Positions 16,338 to 25,468 of a stretch of 34,734 nucleotides of DNA are shown here, piece after piece. The notes below the pieces were generated by a model. It was not told where the DNA came from. It did not search any database and saw only the letters and a list, made by a program, of their open reading frames with translations. Location of the stretch: assembly GCA_943329845.2 (NCBI GenBank), contig CALQFM020000045.1, positions 1-34,734 of the forward strand, written 5' to 3'. A program made the position numbers and the translations under genes. The stretch's first letter is position 1. The number at the start of each line of letters is the position of its first letter. Source of the DNA: Candidatus Kuenenia stuttgartensis. GTDB taxonomy: Bacteria; Pseudomonadota; Alphaproteobacteria; SMXS01.

Positions 16338-17030
16338 TTACGGTAGCCAAGTCAGGGCGGCGCCGACAGCGCCGCCGGTGATCGCCAGTATCGCAAGCGC
16401 CAGCCACAGGGGCCGGAACCGCAGGGTTTCGGCCCCTTCCACGTCGTCCCGGCCCGTGATCATGGCGCCGATCAGGTTCTGCCGCTTGACGAGCAGGTAG
16501 AACAGTGCGGCGGCGATGTGGATGAAGAACACGATCATGAAGATTTCCCAGCCCTCGTGATGCCAGTGAGCCAGCGTGTCCGCGAGATCCTCGCCGGCCA
16601 TGTCGCTGAACGGCCCGGCCGGGCCCGCGCCCATCAGGTCGGCGTCGGCGGCGAACAGCCCCATCAGTGGCATGGCCAGCAGGAAGCCCAGCATCAGCAC
16701 CACCGACCAGCCGCCCACCGGGTTGTGTCCGGCCAGGTGTGCCTGGCCCCGCGAGAACAGGCCGCCCAGGTAGCGGGCCATCGATACCGGGCTCTTGATG
16801 AAATGGCTGAAGCGCGACGTGGTGCTGCCGATGAATCCCCAGACGATGCGGAACAGCACCAGCGCCAGGATCGAGCAACCGCTCCAGATGTGCAGGATGA
16901 ACGGGTCCCAGCCGCCGGCCACCACCGGGTCGTCAAGGTTCTCGCCGGTCCACCACTGCACCGCGACCAGCAGGATGATCAGCAGGTGGAACAGGCGGGT
17001 CGGCAGGTCCCAGACCTTCGTTTTCATCAT
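16338..17030 (-). CDS. Cytochrome b561-type di-haem membrane protein
   Basis: A 230-residue inner-membrane cytochrome b of the prokaryotic b561/hydrogenase b-subunit family. Helices lie at about 12-28, 44-66, 108-126 and 160-182, plus an extra C-terminal one at about 208-227. Likely haem ligands are H15 (LFHLL), H47 (ILHIWSG), one of the HWHH cluster (155-158) and H171 (FFIHIAA). Such proteins move electrons between quinol and periplasmic c-type cytochromes, which fits the cytochrome c' gene facing it. Its start lies seven bases past the glpK stop, and its GGAG ribosome site directly follows that stop, so it is read from the glpK transcript. ATG 17030 or the adjacent ATG 17027 could be used. 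Confidence 0.87.
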   Translation of the reverse strand: MMKTKVWDLPTRLFHLLIILLVAVQWWTGENLDDPVVAGGWDPFILHIWSGCSILALVLFRIVWGFIGSTTSRFSHFIKSPVSMARYLGGLFSRGQAHLAGHNPVGGWSVVLMLGFLLAMPLMGLFAADADLMGAGPAGPFSDMAGEDLADTLAHWHHEGWEIFMIVFFIHIAAALFYLLVKRQNLIGAMITGRDDVEGAETLRFRPLWLALAILAITGGAVGAALTWLP

Positions 17031-17037
17031 GTGCTCC

Positions 17038-18522
17038 TCAGGGATCGCTCAGTGCGCGTTTGACGGCCCGGTTCCAGCCGGCCAGCAGCCTGGCGCGCAG
17101 GTCGGGCGCCATGGCTGGATCGAAGCGCGCCTGCCGCCGCCACAGCGCCTCCACCTCCTCGGGCGAGGAAATCAGCCCATGGCCCAGCGCGGCCAGCAAC
17201 GCCGCGCCCAGCGCCGTGGTCTCGGTGGTGTGCGGCCGCTCGACCGGCGCGGCGACCACGTCGCTCAGGAACTGCAGCAGCCAGTCATTGGCCGCCATGC
17301 CGCCGTCGACCCGGATGGCGGCGACCGGCCCGGGATAATCCGCCCGCATGGCCGTGAGCAGGTCGTGGGTCTGGTAGCACGCCGCCTCAAGCGCCGCCCG
17401 CGCCATGTGGGCTTTTCCGGTGTTGCGGGTCAGGCCGGTGATCAGGCCGCGCGCATCCGGGTCCCACCACGGCGCGCCCAGGCCGGTGAAGGCGGGCACC
17501 ATGTAGACGCCCTCGTTGTCGTCGATCGAACTCGCTAGCGCGGCACTTTCCCCGGAACTCTCGATGATGCCCAGACCGTCGCGCAGCCACTGGATCGCCG
17601 CGCCGGCGATGAAGATGCTGCCTTCGAGCGCATAGGTCGTCGTGCCGTTCACCCGGTAAGCGACGGTGGTCAGCAGCCGGTTGTGCGACGTGACGGCTTC
17701 GGTGCCGGTGTTCAGCAGGGCGAAGCAGCCGGTGCCGTAGGTGCTCTTGATCATGCCGGGCCGCAGGCAGGCCTGTCCAACCGTCGCCGCCTGCTGGTCG
17801 CCGGCCATGCCGCAGATCGGCAGCGTGCCGCCCAGCAGGCTGGTCTCGCCCAATGGGCCGGCGCAATCGGTGACTTCGGGGAGCAGCGCGCGCGGGATCC
17901 CCAGCGCGGCGAGCAGCTCGTCGTCCCATTGCTGGGCGTGAATGTTGAATAGCAGGGTGCGCGACGCGTTGGTGGCGTCGGTCCCGTGCCGCCCGCCGGT
18001 CAGCCGCCACAGCAGGAAGCTGTCGATGGTGCCGAACGCCAGCTCGCCGGCTTCCGCGGCGGCGCGGGCACCGGGCACGTTGTCGAGCAGCCACGCGATC
18101 TTGGTGCCGGAGAAATAGGGATCGAGCAGCAAGCCAGTGCGCGCCGCGAACATCGGCTCGTGCCCGGCGTCGCGCAGCGCCTTGCACATCGGCGCGGTGC
18201 GCCGGTCCTGCCAGACGATGGCGCGGTGGATCGGCTTGCCGGTCCTGCGGTCCCAGACGACGGTGGTCTCGCGCTGGTTGGTGATGCCGATGCAGACCGC
18301 GGTGAACCCCTTGGCCGACGCCTCGGCCAGCGCCTGGCGGCACATCGCCAGCGTATCGGTCCAAATCTCCTCGACGTCGTGCTCGACCCAGCCGTCCGCC
18401 GGATAGTGCTGGGTGAGTTCTTTCTGGGCGGTGGCGACGACATTGCCGGACAGATCGAACACCAGCGCCCGGCTGCTGGTGGTCCCCTGGTCGATAGCCA
18501 GTATGGCGGTCCCCGTCGTCAT
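17038..18522 (-). CDS. glpK: Glycerol kinase
   Basis: A 494-residue FGGY-family kinase (EC 2.7.1.30) making glycerol 3-phosphate from glycerol and ATP in the cytosol. [16 protein letters not shown] at the start is the phosphate-1 motif with catalytic-site Asp10. [33 protein letters not shown] and [15 protein letters not shown] are almost diagnostic of Glp[16 protein letters not shown] and [13 protein letters not shown] mark the second domain. It is about the usual length. ATG 18522 fits the family N-terminus, but no ribosome site precedes it, and the glpD start lies only 14 bases away on the other strand. A cytochrome b gene follows in the same transcript. No glycerol facilitator or GlpR gene is seen here. 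Confidence 0.96.
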   Translation of the reverse strand: MTTGTAILAIDQGTTSSRALVFDLSGNVVATAQKELTQHYPADGWVEHDVEEIWTDTLAMCRQALAEASAKGFTAVCIGITNQRETTVVWDRRTGKPIHRAIVWQDRRTAPMCKALRDAGHEPMFAARTGLLLDPYFSGTKIAWLLDNVPGARAAAEAGELAFGTIDSFLLWRLTGGRHGTDATNASRTLLFNIHAQQWDDELLAALGIPRALLPEVTDCAGPLGETSLLGGTLPICGMAGDQQAATVGQACLRPGMIKSTYGTGCFALLNTGTEAVTSHNRLLTTVAYRVNGTTTYALEGSIFIAGAAIQWLRDGLGIIESSGESAALASSIDDNEGVYMVPAFTGLGAPWWDPDARGLITGLTRNTGKAHMARAALEAACYQTHDLLTAMRADYPGPVAAIRVDGGMAANDWLLQFLSDVVAAPVERPHTTETTALGAALLAALGHGLISSPEEVEALWRRQARFDPAMAPDLRARLLAGWNRAVKRALSDP

Positions 18523-18528
18523 GCTACG

Positions 18529-18557
18529 ACTATGCTATGGAAGACGAGCAAAGCCAA
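18529..18557 (-). promoter_or_regulatory. Candidate glpK promoter inside the start of glpD, giving a leaderless mRNA
   Basis: On the minus strand TTGGCT (18552-18557) and CATAGT (18529-18534), each four of six to consensus, are exactly 17 bp apart. The -10 box ends six bases before the glpK ATG, so transcription would start at or very near the start codon. The -35 lies within glpD codons. This fits the lack of a ribosome site, but hexamer scores are modest. Confidence 0.4.
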
Positions 18558-20045
18558 TCGGTTGACCTGCTGGTCGTTGGGGGCGGCATCAACGGCGCGG
18601 GCATCGCCCGCGACGCCGCCGGTCGCGGCCTCAAGGTCATGCTGGTGGAGCGCGGCGACCTGGCGGGCGCCACCTCGTCGGCCAGCTCCAAATTGATCCA
18701 CGGCGGGCTGCGTTACCTGGAGCAGTACGAGTTCGGCCTGGTGCGCAAGGCTCTGGCCGAGCGCGAGGTGCTGCTGGCCGCCGCGCCGCACCTGGTCGCG
18801 CCGCTGGAGTTCGTGCTGCCGCAGGGCGCCGGCTCGCGCCCGGGCTGGATGCTGCGCATCGGCCTGTTCCTCTACGACCATCTCGGCGGCCGGCGGAAGC
18901 TGCCCGGCTCCCATGGCATTGACCTGCGCAAGCATCCGGCGGGACGGCCGCTGAAGGACGAGTACCGGCACGGCTTCACCTATGCCGATTGCTGGACAGA
19001 CGACGCGCGGCTGGTCGTCGTCAACGCCATGGACGCGGCCGGACACGGCGCCATCATCCGCACCCGCACCGAACTGGTCAACGCCCGGCGCGATGGAGGC
19101 GGCTGGCGCGCGGTGGTGCGGGACGTCCATACGGGCAGGGCGGACGCGGTCGCCGCCCGCATCCTGGTCAATGCCGCCGGTCCCTGGGCGGCGGATCTGA
19201 TCGAGCATGAGCTCGGCATGGACGGCGGCAGGCGGCTGCGCCTGGTCAAGGGCAGCCACATGGTGGTGCCGCGCCCCGACGGCGCCGACGACGCCTACCT
19301 GCTGCAGAACGCCGACGGGCGCATCGTCTTCGTGCTGCCGTTCCTCGACACGTTCTCGCTGATCGGCACCACCGAGCTGGAACTGGAGCGGATGCCGGAC
19401 ACCGTGGCGATCACGCCGGGCGAGGTCGACTATCTCTGCGCCATCGTGAATCAGTATTTCCGCCAGCCGATCGGCCCGTCCGACGTGGTCTGGTCGTTCG
19501 CTGGCGTGAGGCCGCTGGTCGACGATGCCGACGATGACCCGTCCTCGGTCACCCGCGACTTCCTGATCGCGCTCGACGCACCAGAGGGCGCCGCGCCGCT
19601 GCTGTCGGTGCTGGGCGGCAAGATCACCACCTACCGGGTGCTCGCCGAAGCCGCCATGGACGACCTGGCGCCTTTCCTGCCGGGGCTTCCCGGGCCGTGG
19701 ACGAAGGGCGCGCCGCTTCCCGGCGGCGACATGCCGCGCGGTGATTTCCATGCCTATGCCGCCGAAATAACGCACTCCACGCCTTGGCTGCCGCCAGACG
19801 TGACGCGGCGGCTGCTGCGCACCTATGGCAGCCGGATCGAGGACTTGCTGGGCGGTGCCAGCTCGCTTTCCGAGCTGGGCGCCCACTACGGCGATGGTGT
19901 CTACGAGGCCGAAATCAGCTATCTCTTGTGCCATGAATGGCTCGAGACGGTGGAAGACTTGCTGTGGCGGCGCACCAAGCTGGGGCTGGTTGTCTCGGAA
20001 GCCACCGTCGAGAGGTTGCGGCAACGGCTGAGCGCGGCGGGATGA
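18537..20045 (+). CDS. glpD: FAD-dependent glycerol-3-phosphate dehydrogenase
   Basis: A 502-residue membrane-associated flavoprotein (EC 1.1.5.3) oxidising glycerol 3-phosphate to dihydroxyacetone phosphate and reducing quinone. The FAD fold is VDLLVVGGGINGAGIARDAA (9-28), followed by SSKLIHGGLRYLE (50-62), the GlpD signature. The substrate and cap regions include VNAAGPWAADLI, LVKGSHMVVPR, FAGVRPLVDD and GGKITTYRVLAE, with the C-terminal helical domain after about 400. It is divergent from glpK, which makes its substrate. The start fits the family N-terminus but has no ribosome site in the 14 bases to glpK, so the message may be leaderless or use a promoter within glpK. Its stop overlaps the next start (ATGA). 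Confidence 0.96.
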   Translation: MEDEQSQSVDLLVVGGGINGAGIARDAAGRGLKVMLVERGDLAGATSSASSKLIHGGLRYLEQYEFGLVRKALAEREVLLAAAPHLVAPLEFVLPQGAGSRPGWMLRIGLFLYDHLGGRRKLPGSHGIDLRKHPAGRPLKDEYRHGFTYADCWTDDARLVVVNAMDAAGHGAIIRTRTELVNARRDGGGWRAVVRDVHTGRADAVAARILVNAAGPWAADLIEHELGMDGGRRLRLVKGSHMVVPRPDGADDAYLLQNADGRIVFVLPFLDTFSLIGTTELELERMPDTVAITPGEVDYLCAIVNQYFRQPIGPSDVVWSFAGVRPLVDDADDDPSSVTRDFLIALDAPEGAAPLLSVLGGKITTYRVLAEAAMDDLAPFLPGLPGPWTKGAPLPGGDMPRGDFHAYAAEITHSTPWLPPDVTRRLLRTYGSRIEDLLGGASSLSELGAHYGDGVYEAEISYLLCHEWLETVEDLLWRRTKLGLVVSEATVERLRQRLSAAG

Positions 20046-21133
20046 CGAGAGCGGCGACCGGGATTCTGGCGGTATTCATGCTGGTGGCCGCTGCCGCCGG
20101 TGCCGTCGCCCAGCACCCGGCCGGTCCGGTGGCCGTCCCGCCGGCGCAGGACCGGACGATCCGCCTCGCGGGCCAATCGCGCGACGCCAGCTATGGCTAC
20201 GACCAGAAGAATCCCATACTGCTGGGCGGCATGGCCGAGCGCGATTTCGACCGGCGGGTGGAGACATATTTCAGCCTGCTGTTCTCCGCCGACGGACAGC
20301 CGCTGAAGGTGCTGCTCAACGAGACCTGCTGCCAATTCCGCGTGCCGGGCGAGGCCGATCCTCTCAGCCTGCAGGTGATCGAGGCGGGGCAGGACGGCAA
20401 GCGGCCGTTCCGCTTCTATGTCAACGGGTTCCAGGGCGGACCCCTGCATGCGCCGCGAGGCCTGTTGGCGACGCCCAGCGAAGCGAACGCCGAAGCGCTG
20501 CAGGGCGCGCTCGACAATGTGCGCGCCGGATTCACCGATGGCGCCGTGCAGCAATTGCGACCGCTCGCCGATGCTGGCGACATGATGGCGCAGTACCAGC
20601 TGGGCCGCATTCTCGCCGACCGGAAGGACTTCAGGGGCGCGTATGGCTGGTTCCTGCTGGCCGCGAAGAATGGCCATTCGGTGTCGCAGGCCACAGTCGC
20701 CGCCATGCTGGACGCCGGCAACGGCGTCGCCGCCGACAAGCGGGCCGCCGCGAGCTGGCGGCGTCAGGCAGCCGCGAACGGCCATACGGGTTCACTGATG
20801 ACGCTTGCGCTCGCCGCGTTATCGGGCAAGCCGGACGCAACGGCGATGGCGCGCGCCGCGTCCATGCTTCAGCTTGCCGCCGATCTGGGCGACCCGGCCG
20901 CGCAGGCCGCCTATGGCGCGATGCTGATCCAGGGCAGGGGCGTGCCCAAGGACAACTTCCAGGGACTGTTGTGGCTGCGCCTCGCCAAGCTGGCCGGCGA
21001 CAGGAATGCCGAGGCGGCCTATACCGCGCTGGCCGCTACCCAGACCGCCCAGACCATGGCGCGGGTCGAGCAGACCGCCGACCAGTGGTCGAAACGCCGC
21101 TCGCCGCCGCCGGTTGCGAGCATCGCCAAATAG
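20042..21133 (+). CDS. Secreted Sel1-repeat protein, coupled to glpD
   Basis: A 363-residue exported protein of unknown role. Residues 1-23 form a signal peptide (ending AVAQ). An N-terminal region (40-145) contains a CC pair (96-97) and NPILLGGM, and has no family I can name. Residues about 165-340 carry roughly four Sel1-type repeats (MAQYQLGRILAD, WFLLAAKNGHSVSQ, AAYGAMLIQGRGVPKDNFQG), solenoids that bind other proteins, often in the envelope. The ATG overlaps the glpD stop by four bases (20042-20045), so translation is coupled. The same frame is open upstream inside glpD but that part is not protein-like. The link to glycerol metabolism rests only on this arrangement. Confidence 0.8.
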   Translation: MTRAATGILAVFMLVAAAAGAVAQHPAGPVAVPPAQDRTIRLAGQSRDASYGYDQKNPILLGGMAERDFDRRVETYFSLLFSADGQPLKVLLNETCCQFRVPGEADPLSLQVIEAGQDGKRPFRFYVNGFQGGPLHAPRGLLATPSEANAEALQGALDNVRAGFTDGAVQQLRPLADAGDMMAQYQLGRILADRKDFRGAYGWFLLAAKNGHSVSQATVAAMLDAGNGVAADKRAAASWRRQAAANGHTGSLMTLALAALSGKPDATAMARAASMLQLAADLGDPAAQAAYGAMLIQGRGVPKDNFQGLLWLRLAKLAGDRNAEAAYTALAATQTAQTMARVEQTADQWSKRRSPPPVASIAK

Positions 21134-21150
21134 CGGTCAGTTCGCCACCT

Positions 21151-22020
21151 CTACGACTTGAACACCACCGTCTTGGTGCCGTTGTCCAGTATCCGGTGCT
21201 CGGCGTGCCAGCGGACGGCGCGGTTCAGCACCACGCTTTCGATGTCGCGGCCGATGCGGACCATGTCCTCCGGTGTCTGGGCGTGGTCGATGCGCTCCAC
21301 CGACTGCTCGATGATCGGGCCTTCGTCGAGGGCGGGTGTCACGTAATGGGCGGTGGCGCCGATGATCTTCACGCCGCGGGCGTGGGCCTGGTGATAGGGC
21401 CTGGCGCCCTTGAAGCTGGGCAGGAAGGAATGGTGGATGTTGATCGCCTTCCATTCCAGCGCCCGGCACATGTCGTCGGACAGGATCTGCATGTAGCGGG
21501 CGAGCACCACCAGATCGATCTCCAGCGAGCGGACCAGTTCCTTGATCCGCGCCTCCTGCCGTTCCCTGGTGTCGGGCGTGACCGGCAGGTACTGGTACGG
21601 GATGCCGTGCCATTCGACCAGCGAGCGCATGTCCTCGTGGTTCGAGACAACGGCGCGGATGTCGATGGGCAGCGAACCGTTGCGCCAGTCGTGCAGCAGA
21701 TTGTTCAGGCAGTGCCCCAGCTTGCTGACCATCACCATCACCCGCACCTTCTGGGCGGCGGGGACGATGCGGAAATCCATGGAGAACCGGTCGGAGACGG
21801 CGAGGAACTCCTGCTGCAGCTTGTCGTGCCGGGGCAGGCGGGGGCCGCCCGAGTGGAACACGGTGCGCAGGAACGAGCGCTTCGACACCGGGTCGGCATA
21901 GTGCGACAATTCAGTCAGGAAGCCGTCCCGCTCGGCGAGGAAGCCGGTGACGGCGGCGACGATGCCGGTGCGGTCGGGGCAGGTCAACGTCAGGACATAG
22001 CTGTCTTCGGGGCCGTTCAT
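21151..22020 (-). CDS. purU: Formyltetrahydrofolate deformylase
   Basis: A 289-residue cytosolic enzyme (EC 3.5.1.10) releasing formate and tetrahydrofolate from 10-formyl-THF. An N-terminal ACT domain (TLTCPDRTGIVAAVTGFLAE) is followed by a PurN-like formyltransferase fold with the active-site run INIHHSFLPSFKGARPYHQA and TPALDEGPIIEQ. ATG 22020 gives the usual length and the MNGPEDSYVLTL start; the open frame runs back into soxG, but the added 23 residues are unlike the family. It lies 32 bases after soxG. PurU is commonly found beside sarcosine oxidase genes: SoxBDAG loads a C1 unit on THF, and PurU lets the excess leave as formate. The ribosome site is weak, so it may rely on the upstream genes. 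Confidence 0.93.
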   Translation of the reverse strand: MNGPEDSYVLTLTCPDRTGIVAAVTGFLAERDGFLTELSHYADPVSKRSFLRTVFHSGGPRLPRHDKLQQEFLAVSDRFSMDFRIVPAAQKVRVMVMVSKLGHCLNNLLHDWRNGSLPIDIRAVVSNHEDMRSLVEWHGIPYQYLPVTPDTRERQEARIKELVRSLEIDLVVLARYMQILSDDMCRALEWKAINIHHSFLPSFKGARPYHQAHARGVKIIGATAHYVTPALDEGPIIEQSVERIDHAQTPEDMVRIGRDIESVVLNRAVRWHAEHRILDNGTKTVVFKS

Positions 22021-22052
22021 TTTCAGGATGGACTCGTCGTGTTGGCAGGATG

Positions 22053-22631
22053 CTAGGCGCTCAGGTCGGCGGACCTGTCCTTTAGCCACATCCAGAGGTC
22101 CATCGCAAGCGAGCGATCGACAACCAGCTCATAGGAGTCGGGTTCGCTCGCCGCGTGGATCAGCACGTCGATGGCGGCGATCTCCGTGGCGGCGAAGCGG
22201 CCCTGGCCGAATGCCCGGCGGTGCAGGTCCTGCTCGCAGCCCCTGACCAGCAGGTCGTAGGCCAGCTTGCCGGACAGGTGGATCGAGACGTATCCATCCG
22301 AGACGTCGTTGACCGCGGCGGCCATGCCTGACGAGACGCGCAGCAGCCGCTCGCCCAGCCCGTAGGCCTTCTCGAAGCAGACCAGCCAGCGGTTGGGCGC
22401 GAGCCTGTAGCAGCAGGGATCGTCGCCGGTCAGCGCGTCGGCGGTCTCCGGCAGCGGCACGCCCAGCGCGGTGGCGACGCTTTTCGAGACTGCCGCCGAT
22501 CCGTCGGTCACGACCAGGAGCTTGTGGCGGGAAGGGTTCTCGCGCGCCAGCAGTCCGTTGCGCTGGATGCGGGCCGCCACGTTGTCCTTGGCCTCGTCGC
22601 GCAGCGGCGATGCGGCGATGATGTCAGCCAA
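22053..22631 (-). CDS. soxG: Sarcosine oxidase gamma subunit
   Basis: A 192-residue small subunit of heterotetrameric sarcosine oxidase. CYRLAPNRWLVCF, NDVSDGYVSIHLSG, LLVRGCEQDLH and the C-terminal VVDRSLAMDLWMWLKD match the SoxG pattern; the subunit packs against the THF-binding part of SoxA. The start is TTG 22631, which overlaps the soxA stop by eight bases and has GGGAG eight bases upstream; the next in-frame ATG would remove over half the protein. This argues for translational coupling to soxA. The beta and delta subunit genes that usually precede soxA are not present in the window. Confidence 0.87.
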   Translation of the reverse strand: MADIIAASPLRDEAKDNVAARIQRNGLLARENPSRHKLLVVTDGSAAVSKSVATALGVPLPETADALTGDDPCCYRLAPNRWLVCFEKAYGLGERLLRVSSGMAAAVNDVSDGYVSIHLSGKLAYDLLVRGCEQDLHRRAFGQGRFAATEIAAIDVLIHAASEPDSYELVVDRSLAMDLWMWLKDRSADLSA

Positions 22632-25431
22632 AGCGCCGTCTCCCGCTGGGGTCGAATATGGGCGGCTTGACGATGCGTGCGGGCACGCTGCCGGTGCGCG
22701 ATGACACGCGTACCGTGTCGGCCAGCCGCTGATGGCCGTTGACGACCAATGCCAGTGTCACGGGCTGGCCCACGGCGTCGCTGTCGAAGCTGAGGATGAT
22801 GCGGCCCTGCCGGTGGTCGGAGCTGCCGTCGAGCGGCATGATGGTGCCGGACTGGGGCAGTACGATCGCCGCGTCCTCGCTGCGCAGCGCCACGAGCTGC
22901 GCCCTGTCCTGCGGGCCGCTGCGTGCCCGCGCCAGCGCGGTCTTGCCGACGAAGTCCTGCTCCTTCGGACGGTATTTGCCATTGGGGTCGAGGTCGAACG
23001 GCGTCAGGCTGCGCGGCGCCACGGCGGGGATGTCGATGCGGCCCTTTTCGGCGGCCAAGCGGTGCATGGCCAGTTCACCGATGGGGCGCAGGCCATAGCG
23101 CGAGCCCGTCATGGCAATGGTTTCCCAAAGGGCGCGGCCATAGTTGGCCGGCACACTGATCTCGAACGACACTTCGCCGATATTGCCGGTACGCACGATC
23201 CGCACCGGCGCGCCGGCCAGCTTGCCCTCGCGCAGCGCCAGGAACGGGAAGGCCGCCGTCGAGACGTCGATGTCGCGGTCCAGGCCAAGCAACACCTGAC
23301 GCGCCCGCGGCCCGGCCAGCACCAGCGTCGACCAGGCCGAGGTGACCGGCGAGACCAGTACCGACATGCCCTTGAGGTCGCTGGCCAGCCAGCTTTCGAA
23401 CCAGTCGCAGACCGGCCCGTCATTGCCCGCCGAGGTGTGGACCAGGAAGCGGTCGTCATCCAGCCGCACCACCACCCCGTGGTCGACCACGGTACCGCCG
23501 ACGTCCAGCAGGCGTCCATAGCGGGCCGTGCCTACCGGGAGATCGGCCATTTTCGTGCAGTAGAGGAACTCCAGGAATTCGGGCGAATCTTCGCCGCTCA
23601 CCTCGATCTTGCCGAGCAGCGACAGATCGATCAGGCCGGCGGCGTTGCGCGCCGCATGCATCTCCTGGGTCACCGTCTCCTCGGGCGTCACGCCGTCGAC
23701 CGGGTAATAGGCCGGGCTGAGCCAGCCGCCGGTACGCCGGAACGCCGCATCCCGCGCCGCAAACAGCGGATGCGCCGGCAGCAGCCGCAGCGGCGGCTCC
23801 GGACGCTTGTCGACGTTCATGGTGACGAAATCGAAGCTGACGACCGGCTTCGGCGGCGTCAGCAAGGTGTCGGCGATGCCGCCCAGCCAGGTCTCGTCCG
23901 GTCCGCGTCCTGCCGCGGTGTGGTCGCTGGTGGTCATGTCGCGGCGCCAGTCCACCCACTGACGCGCCCGGTTGCTCAGGCCCGACTGCGGCACCTGCCA
24001 CAGGCCCATGCCGGTGGTCGGGCCGGGCTGGGCGTCGGTTTCCGGCACGTTGATCTCGTCGCCGCTGCTGAAGCCGGCCGCCCGTGCCGCCGCGGCGCCC
24101 GCGTCGCGGCCGGAAGCCAGCGCGAAACCGAGCGAGCCGTCGCCGGCGATGCTGCCCACGGCATGGGAGATCGATCCCAGCCCGGACGGCACCAGCGCCG
24201 CCACGACGGGGTCGTAGACCACGTTGCCGCCGGCCTGGCGCAGCAGGTCGATGCGTGGATTCCAGCCGCCCGACGTGGCGACGAACCGGCAGTCGAAGCG
24301 GCGCTTGTTGCCGTCCACCTTGCCGTCGCCCAGATGGTTCACCTCGAGGTAATCCACGTGGGTGTCACCGGCGATCTTGGTCACGACGTGGCCGCCGAAC
24401 AGGTTGATGCCGCGGTCGCACATGGCGGCGACCATCTCGGAGCGAATCTCGCGTCGGGCGTCGATCACCGTCTCGACCGGCAAACCCTCGTCATACATGC
24501 GGGCCGCCAGCTCGAGGGTACGGTCATTGTTGCCGACCACCGCGATGGGGCCGTCGACGGGCCGCAGTGCGAACTGGCGTGAATAGCCCAGTACCGCGCT
24601 GGTCAGCATGACGCCGGGTGTGTCGTTGTCGGGGAACACGAACGGGCGCTCGATGCAGCCCGAAGCGAGCACGATCTGCTTGGCGACCACCTTCCAGACC
24701 TGCCACTGACGGCCGCCGGCGCCGGAAGCATCAGGGATCTCGCGCAGGATGATCACGTGGCCGCGTCCGTCGATGCCGGTTACCGTGCTGCGATTGAAGA
24801 TGCGCAGGTCGTCGAGGCCGCGTAGCGCGTGCTCGGCGTCGGCCAGCCATTCGTCGCTGGGCATGCCGTCGATCGCCGCCGTACACCACAGCAGGCTGCC
24901 GCCCAGCCTCACGCCGTCGTCGGCCAGAATCACCCGCGCGCCGGCATAGCCCGCGGTCAGCGCCGTCATCAGTCCGGCGGGTCCGCCGCCTACCACCAGC
25001 ACGTCGCAGTGGGCAAAGCCGGATTCGGCAGAGAAGTCGGGCCGCATGGGCGTGTGGACCGGATCCGTTCCAGGCGGCTTCGGCTGGTCGCGGCGCAACC
25101 GTTCCATCAGCGACGGCGGCGGCCACGGCAGCAGGCTTTCCGCCGCCAGTCCCTCGTAAAGGTCGACCTGGGTGGCGAGCACCGTCCGGGAGGAGCCGTT
25201 TTCGAGCAGCTTCAGGTAGGCGCCCAGGTCCGAATAGCCGACGCCCATGATGGAGCGCGGCCGGTTGTGGCGCAGGCTGCGGCCGATGATCGAGATGTCG
25301 TTGGCCAGCAGTGCCGACGCCAGCGTGTCGCCGGCGAAACCGGTGCACGGTCTTCCATTGAAGGTGAACGAGAGCGGACGAGCGCGATCGATCCGGCCTC
25401 CCGTTTCACGTCGGCGCATCAAAGAGGGCAT
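22624..25431 (-). CDS. soxA: Sarcosine oxidase alpha subunit
   Basis: A 935-residue large subunit. Residues 13-75 are the ferredoxin-like lobe without cluster cysteines (LSFTFNGRPC, DTLASALLAN, RSLRHNRPRSIMGVG). Residues 143-171 begin the NAD/FAD-type fold (VLVVGGGPAGLMTALTAGYA). From about 560 it is a GcvT-like, THF-binding half (VTQEMHAARNAAGLIDLS, then LDPNGKYRPKEQDFVGKTAL). In the known complex the methyl group of sarcosine, oxidised at SoxB, reaches THF bound here. It is slightly shorter than typical SoxA. ATG 25431 has AAGGG upstream. It is the first gene of a soxA-soxG-purU unit; soxB and soxD do not precede it, as the next gene rightwards is the opposing fadJ. A related demethylase with different partners is possible. 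Confidence 0.88.
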   Translation of the reverse strand: MPSLMRRRETGGRIDRARPLSFTFNGRPCTGFAGDTLASALLANDISIIGRSLRHNRPRSIMGVGYSDLGAYLKLLENGSSRTVLATQVDLYEGLAAESLLPWPPPSLMERLRRDQPKPPGTDPVHTPMRPDFSAESGFAHCDVLVVGGGPAGLMTALTAGYAGARVILADDGVRLGGSLLWCTAAIDGMPSDEWLADAEHALRGLDDLRIFNRSTVTGIDGRGHVIILREIPDASGAGGRQWQVWKVVAKQIVLASGCIERPFVFPDNDTPGVMLTSAVLGYSRQFALRPVDGPIAVVGNNDRTLELAARMYDEGLPVETVIDARREIRSEMVAAMCDRGINLFGGHVVTKIAGDTHVDYLEVNHLGDGKVDGNKRRFDCRFVATSGGWNPRIDLLRQAGGNVVYDPVVAALVPSGLGSISHAVGSIAGDGSLGFALASGRDAGAAAARAAGFSSGDEINVPETDAQPGPTTGMGLWQVPQSGLSNRARQWVDWRRDMTTSDHTAAGRGPDETWLGGIADTLLTPPKPVVSFDFVTMNVDKRPEPPLRLLPAHPLFAARDAAFRRTGGWLSPAYYPVDGVTPEETVTQEMHAARNAAGLIDLSLLGKIEVSGEDSPEFLEFLYCTKMADLPVGTARYGRLLDVGGTVVDHGVVVRLDDDRFLVHTSAGNDGPVCDWFESWLASDLKGMSVLVSPVTSAWSTLVLAGPRARQVLLGLDRDIDVSTAAFPFLALREGKLAGAPVRIVRTGNIGEVSFEISVPANYGRALWETIAMTGSRYGLRPIGELAMHRLAAEKGRIDIPAVAPRSLTPFDLDPNGKYRPKEQDFVGKTALARARSGPQDRAQLVALRSEDAAIVLPQSGTIMPLDGSSDHRQGRIILSFDSDAVGQPVTLALVVNGHQRLADTVRVSSRTGSVPARIVKPPIFDPSGRRRFG

Positions 25432-25468
25432 CTATGACCCTTGCCTGTAAAACCGGTGGTCTGGCACA

